Below are positions 1-7,753 of a DNA stretch of 18,415 bases, in pieces. A program made the translations under genes and the position numbers. Position 1 is the first letter of the stretch. Each line of letters opens with the position of its first letter. The notes beneath the pieces are model-generated. The model had not been told where the DNA came from and made no database searches. It saw nothing but the letters and a program-made list of their open reading frames with translations. This stretch comes from Thermoplasmata archaeon (GTDB lineage Archaea > Thermoplasmatota > Thermoplasmata > Thermoplasmatales > Thermoplasmataceae), in the NCBI GenBank assembly GCA_021795055.1, contig JAJYPW010000002.1, positions 1-18,415 on the forward strand. Reading direction: 5' to 3'.

Positions 1-113
1 CGCGTCGTTCACCGATTTTAGGGCATCAGAGAATTCCCTGAAGTTGACAAGCACTATGGCCTTGTTGTAATGGTATGACGGATCCTTGGGATTGATGCGG
101 ATGGCTTCGTTAA
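1..113. repeat. Perfect direct repeat, copy at window edge
   Basis: Bases 1-113 are identical to 1918-2030; the match may extend beyond the left edge. It encodes the end of one TPR unit (NEAIRINPKD) and the start of the next (PSYHYNKAIV). Identity stops abruptly at base 114. Other units in the array differ at many synonymous sites, so this copy is recent, or it is an assembly effect at a contig end. Confidence 0.97.
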
Positions 114-3100
114 ACTCCTTCCTGCTGCCATCATAATTTCCAGTGGAAATATAGGCAAGGCCAAGCCTGAAGTGATACTCCGGGTTGCCGGTGCTGAGCC
201 GGCATGCATTTTCCAGATACGGAACAGCGTCCTGGATCTTTCCCCGTTTCTGGAGCAGGTTGCCTATCTCAAAATGATAGCCGGCGTTGGTCTCATCGAA
301 GGAAAGCGCCTCTTTCAGGCTCTCGATGGCATCAGGAACCTTGCCGATGTCGATAAGGAGTTCTGCCCTATCATGGAGGAACTCAGCAGATTCCGGGTGT
401 TCCTTAATGGCCTCATCTATCTTTGCAAGAGCTTCCTTTACCTTACCGGAGGTGAAAAGTAGCTTTGCGCTGAGGGAATAGTTCATCCTGTTCTTCGGAT
501 CAAGGGCAAACGCGTTGTCCGCTTCGGATTTTGCCTCGTCGTATGATCCCAGGTCAACAAGTGCAAGAGCCTTGTACAGGTGATATTCCGCTCTGTCCTT
601 CCTGATCTCTATCGCAGCATTGAAATCATTGATCGCGTTAACCAGGTCATTGTTCCTGAAAAGGGAGTATCCCCTGAGGTAGTGGAATTCAGCATTTTTT
701 GGGTCTATATTCAGCGCGCCCCCAAATTCCTTTGCCGCTTCTGTGTATTTCCCGTTTTCAATCAGCAGTTGCCCTTTCTTGAGCCTGTACTCTGAATTGG
801 AAGGATCAAGCCTCACAAGATAATCGAACCTCTGTATTGCCTCCTCCTTCACTGAATACATCTCCTTCCTGTATCTCTCCTCCGCTGGTCTCAGTTCAAT
901 GGCCTTCTGGTAATATTCCAGGGCTTCGTCTGCCCTGCGGAGCTGTATCAGGGTCTTACCTTTCGAGTAGTAATATTCGGCTTCTTCGGGATCAATCGTT
1001 ATCGCCCTCTCGTATTCCTTCAGGGCATCCTCGTACTTTCCCTTCTCCTGCAGGAATATGCCAAGGCTGTAGTGGTACTTCGGGTCATTGGGCTTTATGT
1101 TGACAGCCTCCCTGTATTCCCTTGCTGCCTCCTCGCCCTTGCCTGCATTGTACAGGACCATGCCCTTCCTGTAATGGTATTCAGGGTTCTTGGAGTCAAG
1201 CCGTATGGCCTCGTTCGCCTCCTTCACGGCATCATCATACTGTCCCATCTCCGCCATGGCCATGGACTTGTAGCTGTGGTATTCCCCGTTGTTGGGGTTG
1301 ATCTTCACCGCCTCCTCATACTCCTTCAGGGCGGAATCGTTCTTTCCCATCCTCAGGTATGTGAGACCCTTCTCAACCCTGTATCTAGGGTTGCTCCTGT
1401 TCATCTCTATGGCCCTGTTGCACTGTTCTATGGATTCGTCGAACTTCTTCATGTCCCTGTATGTGATGGCCTTGCCAATCACATGATCGGGATTCTTGGG
1501 ATCAAGCTTTATGGCCTCCTCATACTCCTTCAGGGACTCATCAAACTTCTTCATGTCCCTGTATGCGACTGCTATGCCTGCATGGTATTCCGATAAACCG
1601 GGATCGATCTCAATGGCCTTCCTGTACTCCTTCAGGGAGTCCTCAGGCATGCCCATCCTCACTGACGACTCTCCCAGTGAGGCATGGTACCTCGATACGT
1701 CAGGATCCAGCCTGATGGATTCCTGGAACTCCTTTGCAGCCTCCCTGTACACATGCATGTCGAGGAGTATGCGTCCCTTCTCGTAATGGGTACCAGCATC
1801 GTTGTAGTTGGATTTCAGCGCAAGGTTGATCTCCTCAAGGGCATCCTCAAGCATACCTGAGGTGTGCAATATCTCCCCCTTCAGGGAATGGTATTCCCAT
1901 CTCTCGCCGAGACGGATCGCGTCGTTCACCGATTTTAGGGCATCAGAGAATTCCCTGAAGTTGACAAGCACTATGGCCTTGTTGTAATGGTATGACGGAT
2001 CCTTGGGATTGATGCGGATGGCTTCGTTAAGATCCTTGAGAGCCTCATTGTTCTTGTTTATCTTATAGAGGCAAATCCCGCGGATAGCCTTAAGATCAGC
2101 ATTCTTGGGTTCCTTGGCAACCACGATAGACAGATCCTTTATGGCGTCGTCATAACTGCCAAGTTCAAACAGCACCTTTCCACGAATCTTCCTGTACTCA
2201 AGGTTCTCTGGATCCTTCTCAACAGCACGATTAAGGTCGGCGAACGCCTTCTTCTTGTCGCCCATCCGAAGAAGGATCAGGGCTTTGTTGTAGATGTACT
2301 GGGGTTCCTCAGGGTTGGATTTTACGGCAGATTCGTATTCAGTCAGGGCTTCTTCATACTTGCCGTGCTTGAGCAGAAGCACGCCCTTATTGTGCTGGTA
2401 GGCAGGGTTGCTCGGATCGATTGCGATTGCCTGATCTATCTCCTTTATCCCTTCGTCGGCTTTCCCCATCTCGGCAAGAAGAACCCCTTTCCTTGAGTGC
2501 GCTTCTGCTATTTTGGGATTCATCACAATGACGGTGTCGAACTCTTCCAGTGCATCTTGGTTCTTTTCCAGCTTAAGCAGGACCAGTGCTCTGCTCAGGT
2601 GATATTCCGCATTGTTCTTGCTCCCCTTTACCGCCTCCGTGTATTCAGCCAGTGCTTCGTTGAGCTTGTCGATGTCTTCCAGAAGCTTCCCCCTTCTGAA
2701 ATGGATGTCCGGCGCGTTCGATCCCATTTTCATTATGAAGTTGTATTCCTCTATGGCTTCGTCGTGCATCCTGAGCTCGTCAAGCAGCAGGGCTCGCGAC
2801 ATCCTGTATTCCATCTTGCTCGGATCGAGTTTGATCGCTGCCTGGAAGGAACGGTCCGCCTCCTGCTTCCTTCCGATCTTTGTGAGCACTACCCCCATTC
2901 TATAATGTGCTTCAGCAAGCTTCGGGTTCAGGTCAATAGCCTTTTCGTAGGTGCCCAGAGCATCCGGAAACTTGGACATAGCCTCAAGTATTGTCCCTTT
3001 GGTGAAATACGCATCAGCAAAACTATTGTCCAGCCGGATGGTTTCTTCCAAGTCTCTAAGGGCTTCTGTGTACCTGTTCAGTTTGTTGAACACGAGAGCT

Positions 3101-3864
3101 CTCTCATAGTGATTGAAGGCATCGGCTGAATTCAGCTTAAGGGCCTCATTATATTCCCAGAGGGCCTCTTCATATCTGTTTAGGCCATAAAGGGCATTGG
3201 CCAAGTCGCGGTGCAGATCCGGATCCATTGGATCCAGTGATACGGATTCCTTGTATTCCTTGACCGCCTCGTTAGCCTTGCCCATTTTCAGCAGCGCTTC
3301 CGCCTTGCTGTTGTGGTAGTTTGGATCTCTTGGGCTCAGGAACAGTGCCTCGTCAAATCTCTTCAATGCCTCTTCATGCTTTCCCTGGCCGGAAAGTATC
3401 CTTCCATAATCGTTGTAATAATCCGGATCCCTTGGATTTAATTTCAGGGCCTCATTAAGCTCCTTTATCGCCTCATCCACCCTCCCAAGCTCGTATATCA
3501 CAAGGGCTCTGTTGTAGTGATAGGCAGCTTCCGAAGGATTAAGACGCAGCGCGTAGTTGAAGTCATTAAGTGCATCGTTGAGCCTGCCAGTCGTGTAATA
3601 CACAAGCCCGCGATTGTATCTGTACGTGGGATCGGTGGGGTTTAGCTCTATAGCCTTGTCATATTCTGAAATGGCCTCCTCAAACCTTCCAAGGTTGTAA
3701 AGGACGACACCCCTGTTATTGTGGGAAGACGGATTATCCGGGTTTTTCTGCACTTCTCTGGTGTATTTTTTTAATGCTTCCCCCTGATCTTCAACGTTCT
3801 CAACGCTACCTCCCCTGCTAAGAACGTCCTCGTACATCTCGTCATCCTTGTCTTCAATAGCCAT
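1..3864 (-). CDS. Giant TPR-repeat protein, 3' part missing
   Basis: An ATG at 3864-3862 opens a minus-strand frame with no stop through 1,288 codons to the left edge, so the C-terminus is missing. I translated it fully. Residues 1-44 are acidic and end in a half repeat. From residue 45 there are 36 complete TPR units, nearly all exactly 34 residues, following a pattern like PEYHYRKGMVLYNAGKYEEA then EYEEAIKLDPKN, with the usual small residue at position 8, Ala at 20 and Pro near 32. A 37th unit is cut by the window edge. Unit 18 has 33 residues and unit 29 only 28. No signal peptide, membrane helix or catalytic domain is visible, so a cytoplasmic scaffold binding peptides or proteins is the likely role; partners are unknown. 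TPR superhelices complete a turn in roughly seven to eight units, so this would wind more than four turns. It is transcribed divergently from the r-protein operon. Family assignment is firm; function is not. Confidence 0.93.
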   Translation of the reverse strand, partial: MAIEDKDDEMYEDVLSRGGSVENVEDQGEALKKYTREVQKNPDNPSSHNNRGVVLYNLGRFEEAISEYDKAIELNPTDPTYRYNRGLVYYTTGRLNDALNDFNYALRLNPSEAAYHYNRALVIYELGRVDEAIKELNEALKLNPRDPDYYNDYGRILSGQGKHEEALKRFDEALFLSPRDPNYHNSKAEALLKMGKANEAVKEYKESVSLDPMDPDLHRDLANALYGLNRYEEALWEYNEALKLNSADAFNHYERALVFNKLNRYTEALRDLEETIRLDNSFADAYFTKGTILEAMSKFPDALGTYEKAIDLNPKLAEAHYRMGVVLTKIGRKQEADRSFQAAIKLDPSKMEYRMSRALLLDELRMHDEAIEEYNFIMKMGSNAPDIHFRRGKLLEDIDKLNEALAEYTEAVKGSKNNAEYHLSRALVLLKLEKNQDALEEFDTVIVMNPKIAEAHSRKGVLLAEMGKADEGIKEIDQAIAIDPSNPAYQHNKGVLLLKHGKYEEALTEYESAVKSNPEEPQYIYNKALILLRMGDKKKAFADLNRAVEKDPENLEYRKIRGKVLFELGSYDDAIKDLSIVVAKEPKNADLKAIRGICLYKINKNNEALKDLNEAIRINPKDPSYHYNKAIVLVNFREFSDALKSVNDAIRLGERWEYHSLKGEILHTSGMLEDALEEINLALKSNYNDAGTHYEKGRILLDMHVYREAAKEFQESIRLDPDVSRYHASLGESSVRMGMPEDSLKEYRKAIEIDPGLSEYHAGIAVAYRDMKKFDESLKEYEEAIKLDPKNPDHVIGKAITYRDMKKFDESIEQCNRAIEMNRSNPRYRVEKGLTYLRMGKNDSALKEYEEAVKINPNNGEYHSYKSMAMAEMGQYDDAVKEANEAIRLDSKNPEYHYRKGMVLYNAGKGEEAAREYREAVNIKPNDPKYHYSLGIFLQEKGKYEDALKEYERAITIDPEEAEYYYSKGKTLIQLRRADEALEYYQKAIELRPAEERYRKEMYSVKEEAIQRFDYLVRLDPSNSEYRLKKGQLLIENGKYTEAAKEFGGALNIDPKNAEFHYLRGYSLFRNNDLVNAINDFNAAIEIRKDRAEYHLYKALALVDLGSYDEAKSEADNAFALDPKNRMNYSLSAKLLFTSGKVKEALAKIDEAIKEHPESAEFLHDRAELLIDIGKVPDAIESLKEALSFDETNAGYHFEIGNLLQKRGKIQDAVPYLENACRLSTGNPEYHFRLGLAYISTGNYDGSRKEFNEAIRINPKDPSYHYNKAIVLVNFREFSDALKSVNDA
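1918..2030. repeat. Perfect direct repeat, internal copy
   Basis: This is the second copy of the 113-bp exact repeat, 1,917 bp (639 codons, in frame) from the first. It spans the end of TPR unit 17 and most of unit 18 (unit 18 starts at residue 623). The spacing equals 19 units minus seven residues, explained by the 33-residue unit 18 and the 28-residue unit 29. Confidence 0.97.
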
Positions 3865-3878
3865 TCTCTCTTCGGTTA

Positions 3879-3917
3879 CTTATAAGATATGACATTTTAA
3901 GCTTTGCACTTAAAGCC
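3879..3917 (-). promoter_or_regulatory. Candidate promoter of the TPR gene
   Basis: Reading the minus strand towards the ATG at 3864, AT-rich elements resembling archaeal TATA boxes occur at about 3917-3907 (GCTTTAAGTGC), 3902-3893 (GCTTAAAATG) and 3886-3879 (CTTATAAG). The middle one would start transcription about ten bases before the ATG. The nearest gives a centre only about 18 bases from the ATG, too close for standard spacing. GAAGAGAGA just before the ATG is a weak ribosome binding site. Which element is used cannot be decided from sequence. Confidence 0.4.
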
Positions 3918-3927
3918 ATATTATGAG

Positions 3928-3965
3928 CCGTTTAATCGGCATGGTCGGTTTGCTGTGCTAAACGG
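3928..3965. promoter_or_regulatory. Inverted repeat between divergent promoters
   Basis: CCGTTTA (3928-3934) and TAAACGG (3959-3965) form 7-bp inverted arms separated by 24 bases, centred about 55 bp upstream of the r-protein TATA box and on the TPR promoter side. It could be an operator for a dimeric regulator; a match of this size can also arise by chance. Confidence 0.25.
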
Positions 3966-3992
3966 AAATTGTGAGCCCGTACATCCGATCGC

Positions 3993-4009
3993 AAAAAAGG
4001 TTTATATAA
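3993..4009 (+). promoter_or_regulatory. Archaeal TATA/BRE promoter of the r-protein operon
   Basis: AAAAAAGG followed by TTTATATAA is a strong match to an archaeal BRE plus TATA box. Archaeal transcription normally begins about 25 bases downstream of the box, so the start should lie near 4030, leaving a leader of about 100 nt before L3. It is the only strong promoter-like sequence seen upstream of the 26 complete plus-strand genes. Confidence 0.8.
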
Positions 4010-4029
4010 CGCTCAAACCTAAACCAGAA

Positions 4030-4131
4030 GGACGAACCATACATAAAGGGCAATGCTGAGAGCAACCCTGCAGGGCCTGGGCATGATTGTGCGCGGGCGG
4101 GAAATGTAACGGTTTGTTAAGGTGAAATCAA
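4030..4131 (+). promoter_or_regulatory. 5' leader of the r-protein operon
   Basis: This roughly 100-nt predicted untranslated leader precedes L3. It contains a perfect 10-bp palindrome, CCCTGCAGGG (4066-4075), flanked by complementary segments CAATGC (4051-4056) and GCATGATTG (4081-4089) that could form an outer stem with a bulge. It ends with the AGGTGA ribosome binding site (4120-4125) six bases before the L3 ATG. A structured leader could serve r-protein autoregulation, but no known regulatory motif is recognisable, and the exact 5' end is inferred from TATA spacing. Confidence 0.4.
4053..4109 (+). CDS. Possible 18-codon upstream ORF in the L3 leader
   Basis: ATG at 4053 opens an 18-codon frame (MLRATLQGLGMIVRGREM) ending in TAA at 4107-4109, 22 bases before the L3 start and downstream of the predicted transcription start. 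The preceding AAAGGG is only two bases from the ATG, so the ribosome binding site is poor. It may be a leader peptide or chance; no homology is claimed. Confidence 0.15.
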   Translation: MLRATLQGLGMIVRGREM

Positions 4132-5124
4132 ATGGCGACGCCGCACCACTCTAGAAGAGGGTCTAAAGCATACTATCCGCGAGTAAGAACCAAGAATCCG
4201 TCAGGTACCATAAGATCGTGGCCGGAAGAAGATGGTAAACCGAAGATTCAGGCTTTTGCTGGGTACAAGGTGGGAATGACTCACGTGACAATGACGGACT
4301 ACAGAAAATTCAGCATGACATCCGGTCAGAGCATATTTTCTGCAGCAACAGTTGTTGAGGTTCCTCCAATGCTCGCTGTTGGAATACGTTATTACGGCGA
4401 GGACTGGAATGGCCTGAAATCCCTGGGAGAATCATGGGTAAAGGACATTCCGAAGGAGATGCTTGAAAGGATACCTCTTAGGAAGAAGGAGACTGCCTTC
4501 ACTCCCGACCATGAAGATGTGTTCGATGTCAGGCTGATAGTTGCGACAAACCCTTCTGCTGTAACCGGCATACCGGCGAAGGTTCCGGAGATATTCGAGG
4601 CAAGGGTTGCTGGAGGCACAATCAAGGAAAGGATTGATTTTTCCCAGCAGAAACTAGGCAAGGAATTGAAATTCTCTGATTTTTCCAAGGCAGGCAGCTT
4701 TATCGACGTGATAGGGGTCACAAAGGGAAAGGGATTTACCGGGCATGTTGAGAGGTTCGGGGTCAAACTGCTTCCAAGAAAGAACAGGAAACACCGGAGG
4801 ATGATAGGCACCCTCGGGCCTTGGCACCCGAACTGGGTGAGGAACTCTGTACCACAGGCCGGACAGATGGGTTACCAGCAGCGAACCGTACACAACATCA
4901 GGGTACTCAAATATTCAGACAAATCTGAGACTGATCAGGTTAACGTAAAGGGAGGATACCCGGGATACGGGCTTGTGAGGAATGATTACGTTCTTCTCCA
5001 TGGTTCGATACCTGGGCCATCCAAGAGGCTGATAAAATTCAGGGAGCCTTCGAGACAGAAGACACCAACCCTTGACGCCATAAACATTTCATATGTTTCA
5101 ATTGAATCGAAGCAGGGTGACTGA
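4132..5124 (+). CDS. rpl3: Ribosomal protein L3 (uL3)
   Basis: Large-subunit protein L3 binds 23S rRNA and reaches the peptidyl-transferase centre. The 330-residue product has the archaeal/eukaryotic L3 N-terminus (HHSRRGSKAYYPR), AFAGYKVGMTH near residue 42, and the core segment KGKGFTGHVERFGVK followed by RKHRRMIGTLGPWHP. That length is usual for archaeal L3. AGGTGA at 4120-4125 lies six bases before the ATG. It is the first gene of the operon, about 125 bp downstream of the TATA box. No S10 gene precedes it, which is common in archaea. Confidence 0.98.
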   Translation: MATPHHSRRGSKAYYPRVRTKNPSGTIRSWPEEDGKPKIQAFAGYKVGMTHVTMTDYRKFSMTSGQSIFSAATVVEVPPMLAVGIRYYGEDWNGLKSLGESWVKDIPKEMLERIPLRKKETAFTPDHEDVFDVRLIVATNPSAVTGIPAKVPEIFEARVAGGTIKERIDFSQQKLGKELKFSDFSKAGSFIDVIGVTKGKGFTGHVERFGVKLLPRKNRKHRRMIGTLGPWHPNWVRNSVPQAGQMGYQQRTVHNIRVLKYSDKSETDQVNVKGGYPGYGLVRNDYVLLHGSIPGPSKRLIKFREPSRQKTPTLDAINISYVSIESKQGD

Positions 5125-5125
5125 A

Positions 5126-5887
5126 ATGAAGGTCAACATTTATTCGGCAGAAGGGGAAGCGGTTTCCGAGGTAGAATTGCCATCAGTATTCAATTCTGAA
5201 CTCAGGGAAGATCTGGTAAAGCGGGCATTCAGATCTATTTCTCTTTCTCTCAGGCAACCATACGGAAGTTACCCTCATGCAGGCATGAGGCGGGTTGGAC
5301 ACAACATTGGACCTGGACATGGGATCGCAAGACTTCCAAGAATAGAGGGGGGATCACGCGCTGTGCTTCTTGCAAGTTTCAGGGGTGGAAAAAGTGCGCA
5401 TTCTCCGAGGACCGATAAGATCCTACTGAAGAGGATAAACAAAAAGGAGAGAACAAAAGCAAGGAATTCAGCCCTTTCAATGACAAAGGAAAGAGATCTT
5501 GTTATCCAGCGCGGCCATAAGGTGCCGGAAAACGTTACACTTCCGGTGATAGTCGAAGACAAGATTGAATCTTTCAGCAAGACGAGGGATGCTGTTACTT
5601 TCCTCCAGAAAGTGGGACTTTATGGGGATGTGGAACGTGCCATTTCCGGACAGAAAATCCGAGCGGGAAGGGGAAAAGCCAGGAACAGGAAGTACCGCGT
5701 TCCCAGAAGCATATTATTTGTGGGTTCAAACCAGGAAAGTCTCAGGCCATTCTCCGGGATTACCGGAGTGGAAATTGCTACGGTAAGATCGCTGAGTCTC
5801 AGGAAACTGGCGCCTGGCGGAAAGGGAGGCAGGCTCACCGTATTTACCAAATCAGCCCTTGAGCAGTTAAGAGAGGTGAACGAATGA
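5126..5887 (+). CDS. rpl4: Ribosomal protein L4 (uL4, L4e type)
   Basis: Large-subunit protein L4 has a globular domain and an extended loop lining the exit tunnel. The 253-residue product shows the archaeal/eukaryotic loop signature: RQPYGSYPHAG near residue 45, then GMRRVGHNIGPGHGIARLPR and GGKSAHSP, and later GRGKARNRKYRVPRS. I chose ATG 5126 because GGGTGA at 5115-5120 lies five bases upstream; the in-frame ATG at 5093 is inside the end of L3 and would add 11 unrelated residues. The start is one base after the L3 stop. Confidence 0.97.
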   Translation: MKVNIYSAEGEAVSEVELPSVFNSELREDLVKRAFRSISLSLRQPYGSYPHAGMRRVGHNIGPGHGIARLPRIEGGSRAVLLASFRGGKSAHSPRTDKILLKRINKKERTKARNSALSMTKERDLVIQRGHKVPENVTLPVIVEDKIESFSKTRDAVTFLQKVGLYGDVERAISGQKIRAGRGKARNRKYRVPRSILFVGSNQESLRPFSGITGVEIATVRSLSLRKLAPGGKGGRLTVFTKSALEQLREVNE

Positions 5888-6135
5888 TTTCAGTGATTGA
5901 GACGCCCGTGGCGACAGAAAAGACAATGCTGCTGATAGAGAAGGAAAACAAACTCACCTTCAGGATTAGGAGGAATGCGACCAAAGATCAGGTATCGAGG
6001 GAGGTCGAGGAGAGGTTTTCCGTGAAGGTGGACTCTGTAAACGTGCTTTTCGACAAGAAGGGAAAAAAGGCGGTCGTAAAACTCAAGGAAGGTTTTTCTG
6101 CGGAGGAGATTGGAACCAGAATCGGGATATTCTGA
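5884..6135 (+). CDS. rpl23: Ribosomal protein L23 (uL23)
   Basis: L23 sits at the polypeptide exit tunnel and in archaea helps dock SRP and the Sec channel. The 83-residue product is the usual compact archaeal form, with PVATEKTMLLIEKENKLTF at the N-terminus and KVDSVNVLFDKKGKKAVVKL towards the end. ATG overlaps the L4 stop as ATGA, and AGGTGA (5874-5879) is four bases upstream, so translation is probably coupled to L4. Confidence 0.97.
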   Translation: MISVIETPVATEKTMLLIEKENKLTFRIRRNATKDQVSREVEERFSVKVDSVNVLFDKKGKKAVVKLKEGFSAEEIGTRIGIF

Positions 6136-6144
6136 GGTATTATC

Positions 6145-6834
6145 ATGGGTAAACATATAGTTGCACAGAGGAGAGGAAAGGGGGGGCTTGTTTACAGGAG
6201 CCCAAGCCACAGGCATCTGGGTAAGATCAGCACCCCGCCTAAGGGAAGTTACACCATCAAGGATATAGTTCACGCACCAGGCAGGAACAATCCTGTCCTG
6301 AAAGTCTCCGACAATTCAGGAAAAACCCACTTCCAGATTGCCTTTTCCGGAGCTTACGTAGGGCAGAACATTCATGTCGGTACAGACAGGGAGGCTAAAC
6401 TTGGGAACACCATCCCTCTGGGTATGGTACCCGACGGCTCGCTTGTTTATAACATTGAGTCGATGCCAGGTGATGGTGGTAAGTTCTGCAGGAATGCGGG
6501 ATCAGCAGCTCTGGTCGTTTCCCATGGCGATAAGGTGATCCTGAAGCTGGCCTCCGGCAAGACAAGGGAGTTCCATGCAGGCTGCATGGCCACGCTTGGT
6601 GCATCCGCCGGAACGGGAGCTAGGAACGCGCCGGTGCTGAAGGCAGGGAAGAATGTGCACTTCACAAGCAGCAGGGCGAAGAGACCTTATACCGTGAGAG
6701 GAGTCGCAATGAATGCTGTAAATCACCCGCATGGAGGAGGTAACCACCAGCACGTAGGCAGGCCGAGTACGGTAAGCACCTATGCCCCGCCGGGAAGAAA
6801 GGTCGGTAGGCTATCGCCGAGGAGGAAGAGATAA
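6145..6834 (+). CDS. rpl2: Ribosomal protein L2 (uL2)
   Basis: L2 is needed for subunit joining and for peptidyl-transferase activity. The 229-residue archaeal form contains [16 protein letters not shown] (from residue 107), [17 protein letters not shown] (from 152) and the highly conserved [20 protein letters not shown], with HPHGGG at residues 194-199, which includes the invariant histidine region. It starts nine bases after L23 with a weaker binding site (GAGGTAT). Its stop TAA shares a base with the S19 ATG. Confidence 0.98.
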   Translation: MGKHIVAQRRGKGGLVYRSPSHRHLGKISTPPKGSYTIKDIVHAPGRNNPVLKVSDNSGKTHFQIAFSGAYVGQNIHVGTDREAKLGNTIPLGMVPDGSLVYNIESMPGDGGKFCRNAGSAALVVSHGDKVILKLASGKTREFHAGCMATLGASAGTGARNAPVLKAGKNVHFTSSRAKRPYTVRGVAMNAVNHPHGGGNHQHVGRPSTVSTYAPPGRKVGRLSPRRKR

Positions 6835-7295
6835 TGGCAAGCAAGACTAAGAGACAGGCATCGGTAAAATCCATAAAGAGAAAGGCCCGAAAGTCACAGA
6901 AAATAGTGATGGGCAGGGCAAGAGAATTTTCTTACAAAGGCTATTCGCTGGAACAGCTGGAGGCCATGGAATTCCAGGACCTGATAAAGATCCTGCCATC
7001 AAGGGCGAGGAGATCCCTGACCAGGGAGATGAACCACGAGCAGCTGCACCTACATGAAAAGCTTCTTGGAGAAAAGGATGAGATAAAGACGCACGTGAGA
7101 GACATTATCGTCATCCCGGGATACGTCGGTAAAATAGTGCAGCTGTACAACGGAAACACATATGTAAAATTCGAGATCAAACCGGAGATGATAGGGCATT
7201 ACCTAGGTGAATTCGCGCTGACAAGGAAGGAAGTGAAACATTCCGGTCCTGGTGTGGGAGCAACAAGATCCTCCAAATTCATGCCTCTGAAGTGA
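6834..7295 (+). CDS. rps19: Ribosomal protein S19 (uS19)
   Basis: S19 is a head protein of the small subunit, near the A-site finger and bound with S13. The 153-residue product has the archaeal/eukaryotic extended N-terminus (EFSYKGYSLEQLEAM) and the conserved core: DIIVIPGYVGKIVQLYNGN, IKPEMIGHYLGEFALTRK and GPGVGATRSSKFMPLK at the C-terminus. ATG overlaps the L2 stop by one base (TAATG). GAGGAAGAG just upstream serves as the ribosome binding site. Confidence 0.98.
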   Translation: MASKTKRQASVKSIKRKARKSQKIVMGRAREFSYKGYSLEQLEAMEFQDLIKILPSRARRSLTREMNHEQLHLHEKLLGEKDEIKTHVRDIIVIPGYVGKIVQLYNGNTYVKFEIKPEMIGHYLGEFALTRKEVKHSGPGVGATRSSKFMPLK

Positions 7296-7300
7296 TTGAA

Positions 7301-7753
7301 ATGAAAGGTTACACTGTCAAGGAATTTCCGGAGAAAAGCGCGCATGGTAGGATAGTGGACGCAGACATTTCTCTTAAGGATGCGGTCAATATAGCACACA
7401 ACCTGAGAGGAATGAAGCTTTCCAGTGCAAAGGACCTTGGAGAAAGGGTACTGAGAAAGGAATCGCCAATTAAATATTTCAGGTACCTGGATTCAGTTTC
7501 CCACAGAAGGGGAAGCGGCCCCGGAAGGTATCCGGTCAAGGCGATGAAGGTTTTCATGGACCTTCTATCTAATGTTGAGGCCAATGCCGAGTTCAAGGGC
7601 ATGCAGGTCGAGAACCTGGTCCTCAGGGTCATAACCGCGACAAAGGGAGGAATGATAAAGAGGTACAGGCCGAAGGCATACGGCAGGGCGGGCCAGTTTT
7701 TCAAGGACCAGATAAATATTGAGGCTATCGTAGTGGAAGAAGGTGGAGAATGA
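7301..7753 (+). CDS. rpl22: Ribosomal protein L22 (uL22)
   Basis: L22 has a globular surface domain and a beta-hairpin lining the exit tunnel. The 150-residue product includes [39 protein letters not shown] and [16 protein letters not shown], all typical of archaeal L22. I prefer ATG 7301 because AAGTGA (7290-7295) lies five bases before it, matching spacing elsewhere in the operon. GTG 7292, overlapping the S19 stop, would add three residues and cannot be ruled out. Confidence 0.95.
   Translation: MKGYTVKEFPEKSAHGRIVDADISLKDAVNIAHNLRGMKLSSAKDLGERVLRKESPIKYFRYLDSVSHRRGSGPGRYPVKAMKVFMDLLSNVEANAEFKGMQVENLVLRVITATKGGMIKRYRPKAYGRAGQFFKDQINIEAIVVEEGGE

Noticed and set aside
172..3129. Several plus-strand open frames of 60-210 codons across the left part
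   Set aside because: They are antisense shadows of the minus-strand TPR gene. The repeated sequence keeps alternative frames open at regular spacing; their products have no recognisable family or ribosome binding site, while the opposite strand has one uninterrupted TPR frame.
1..3864. Regular spacing of similar units, as in a CRISPR or satellite array
   Set aside because: The period is about 102 bp with no separate conserved repeat and unique spacer; all units encode 34-residue TPR motifs in one frame.
4066..4075. Palindrome CCCTGCAGGG as a transcription terminator of an upstream gene
   Set aside because: No plus-strand gene precedes it, and there is no following T-run; it lies in the predicted L3 leader.
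4392..4893. Minus-strand open frames opposite L3 and other r-protein genes
   Set aside because: They lie wholly within well-conserved plus-strand genes and show no family features or promoters.
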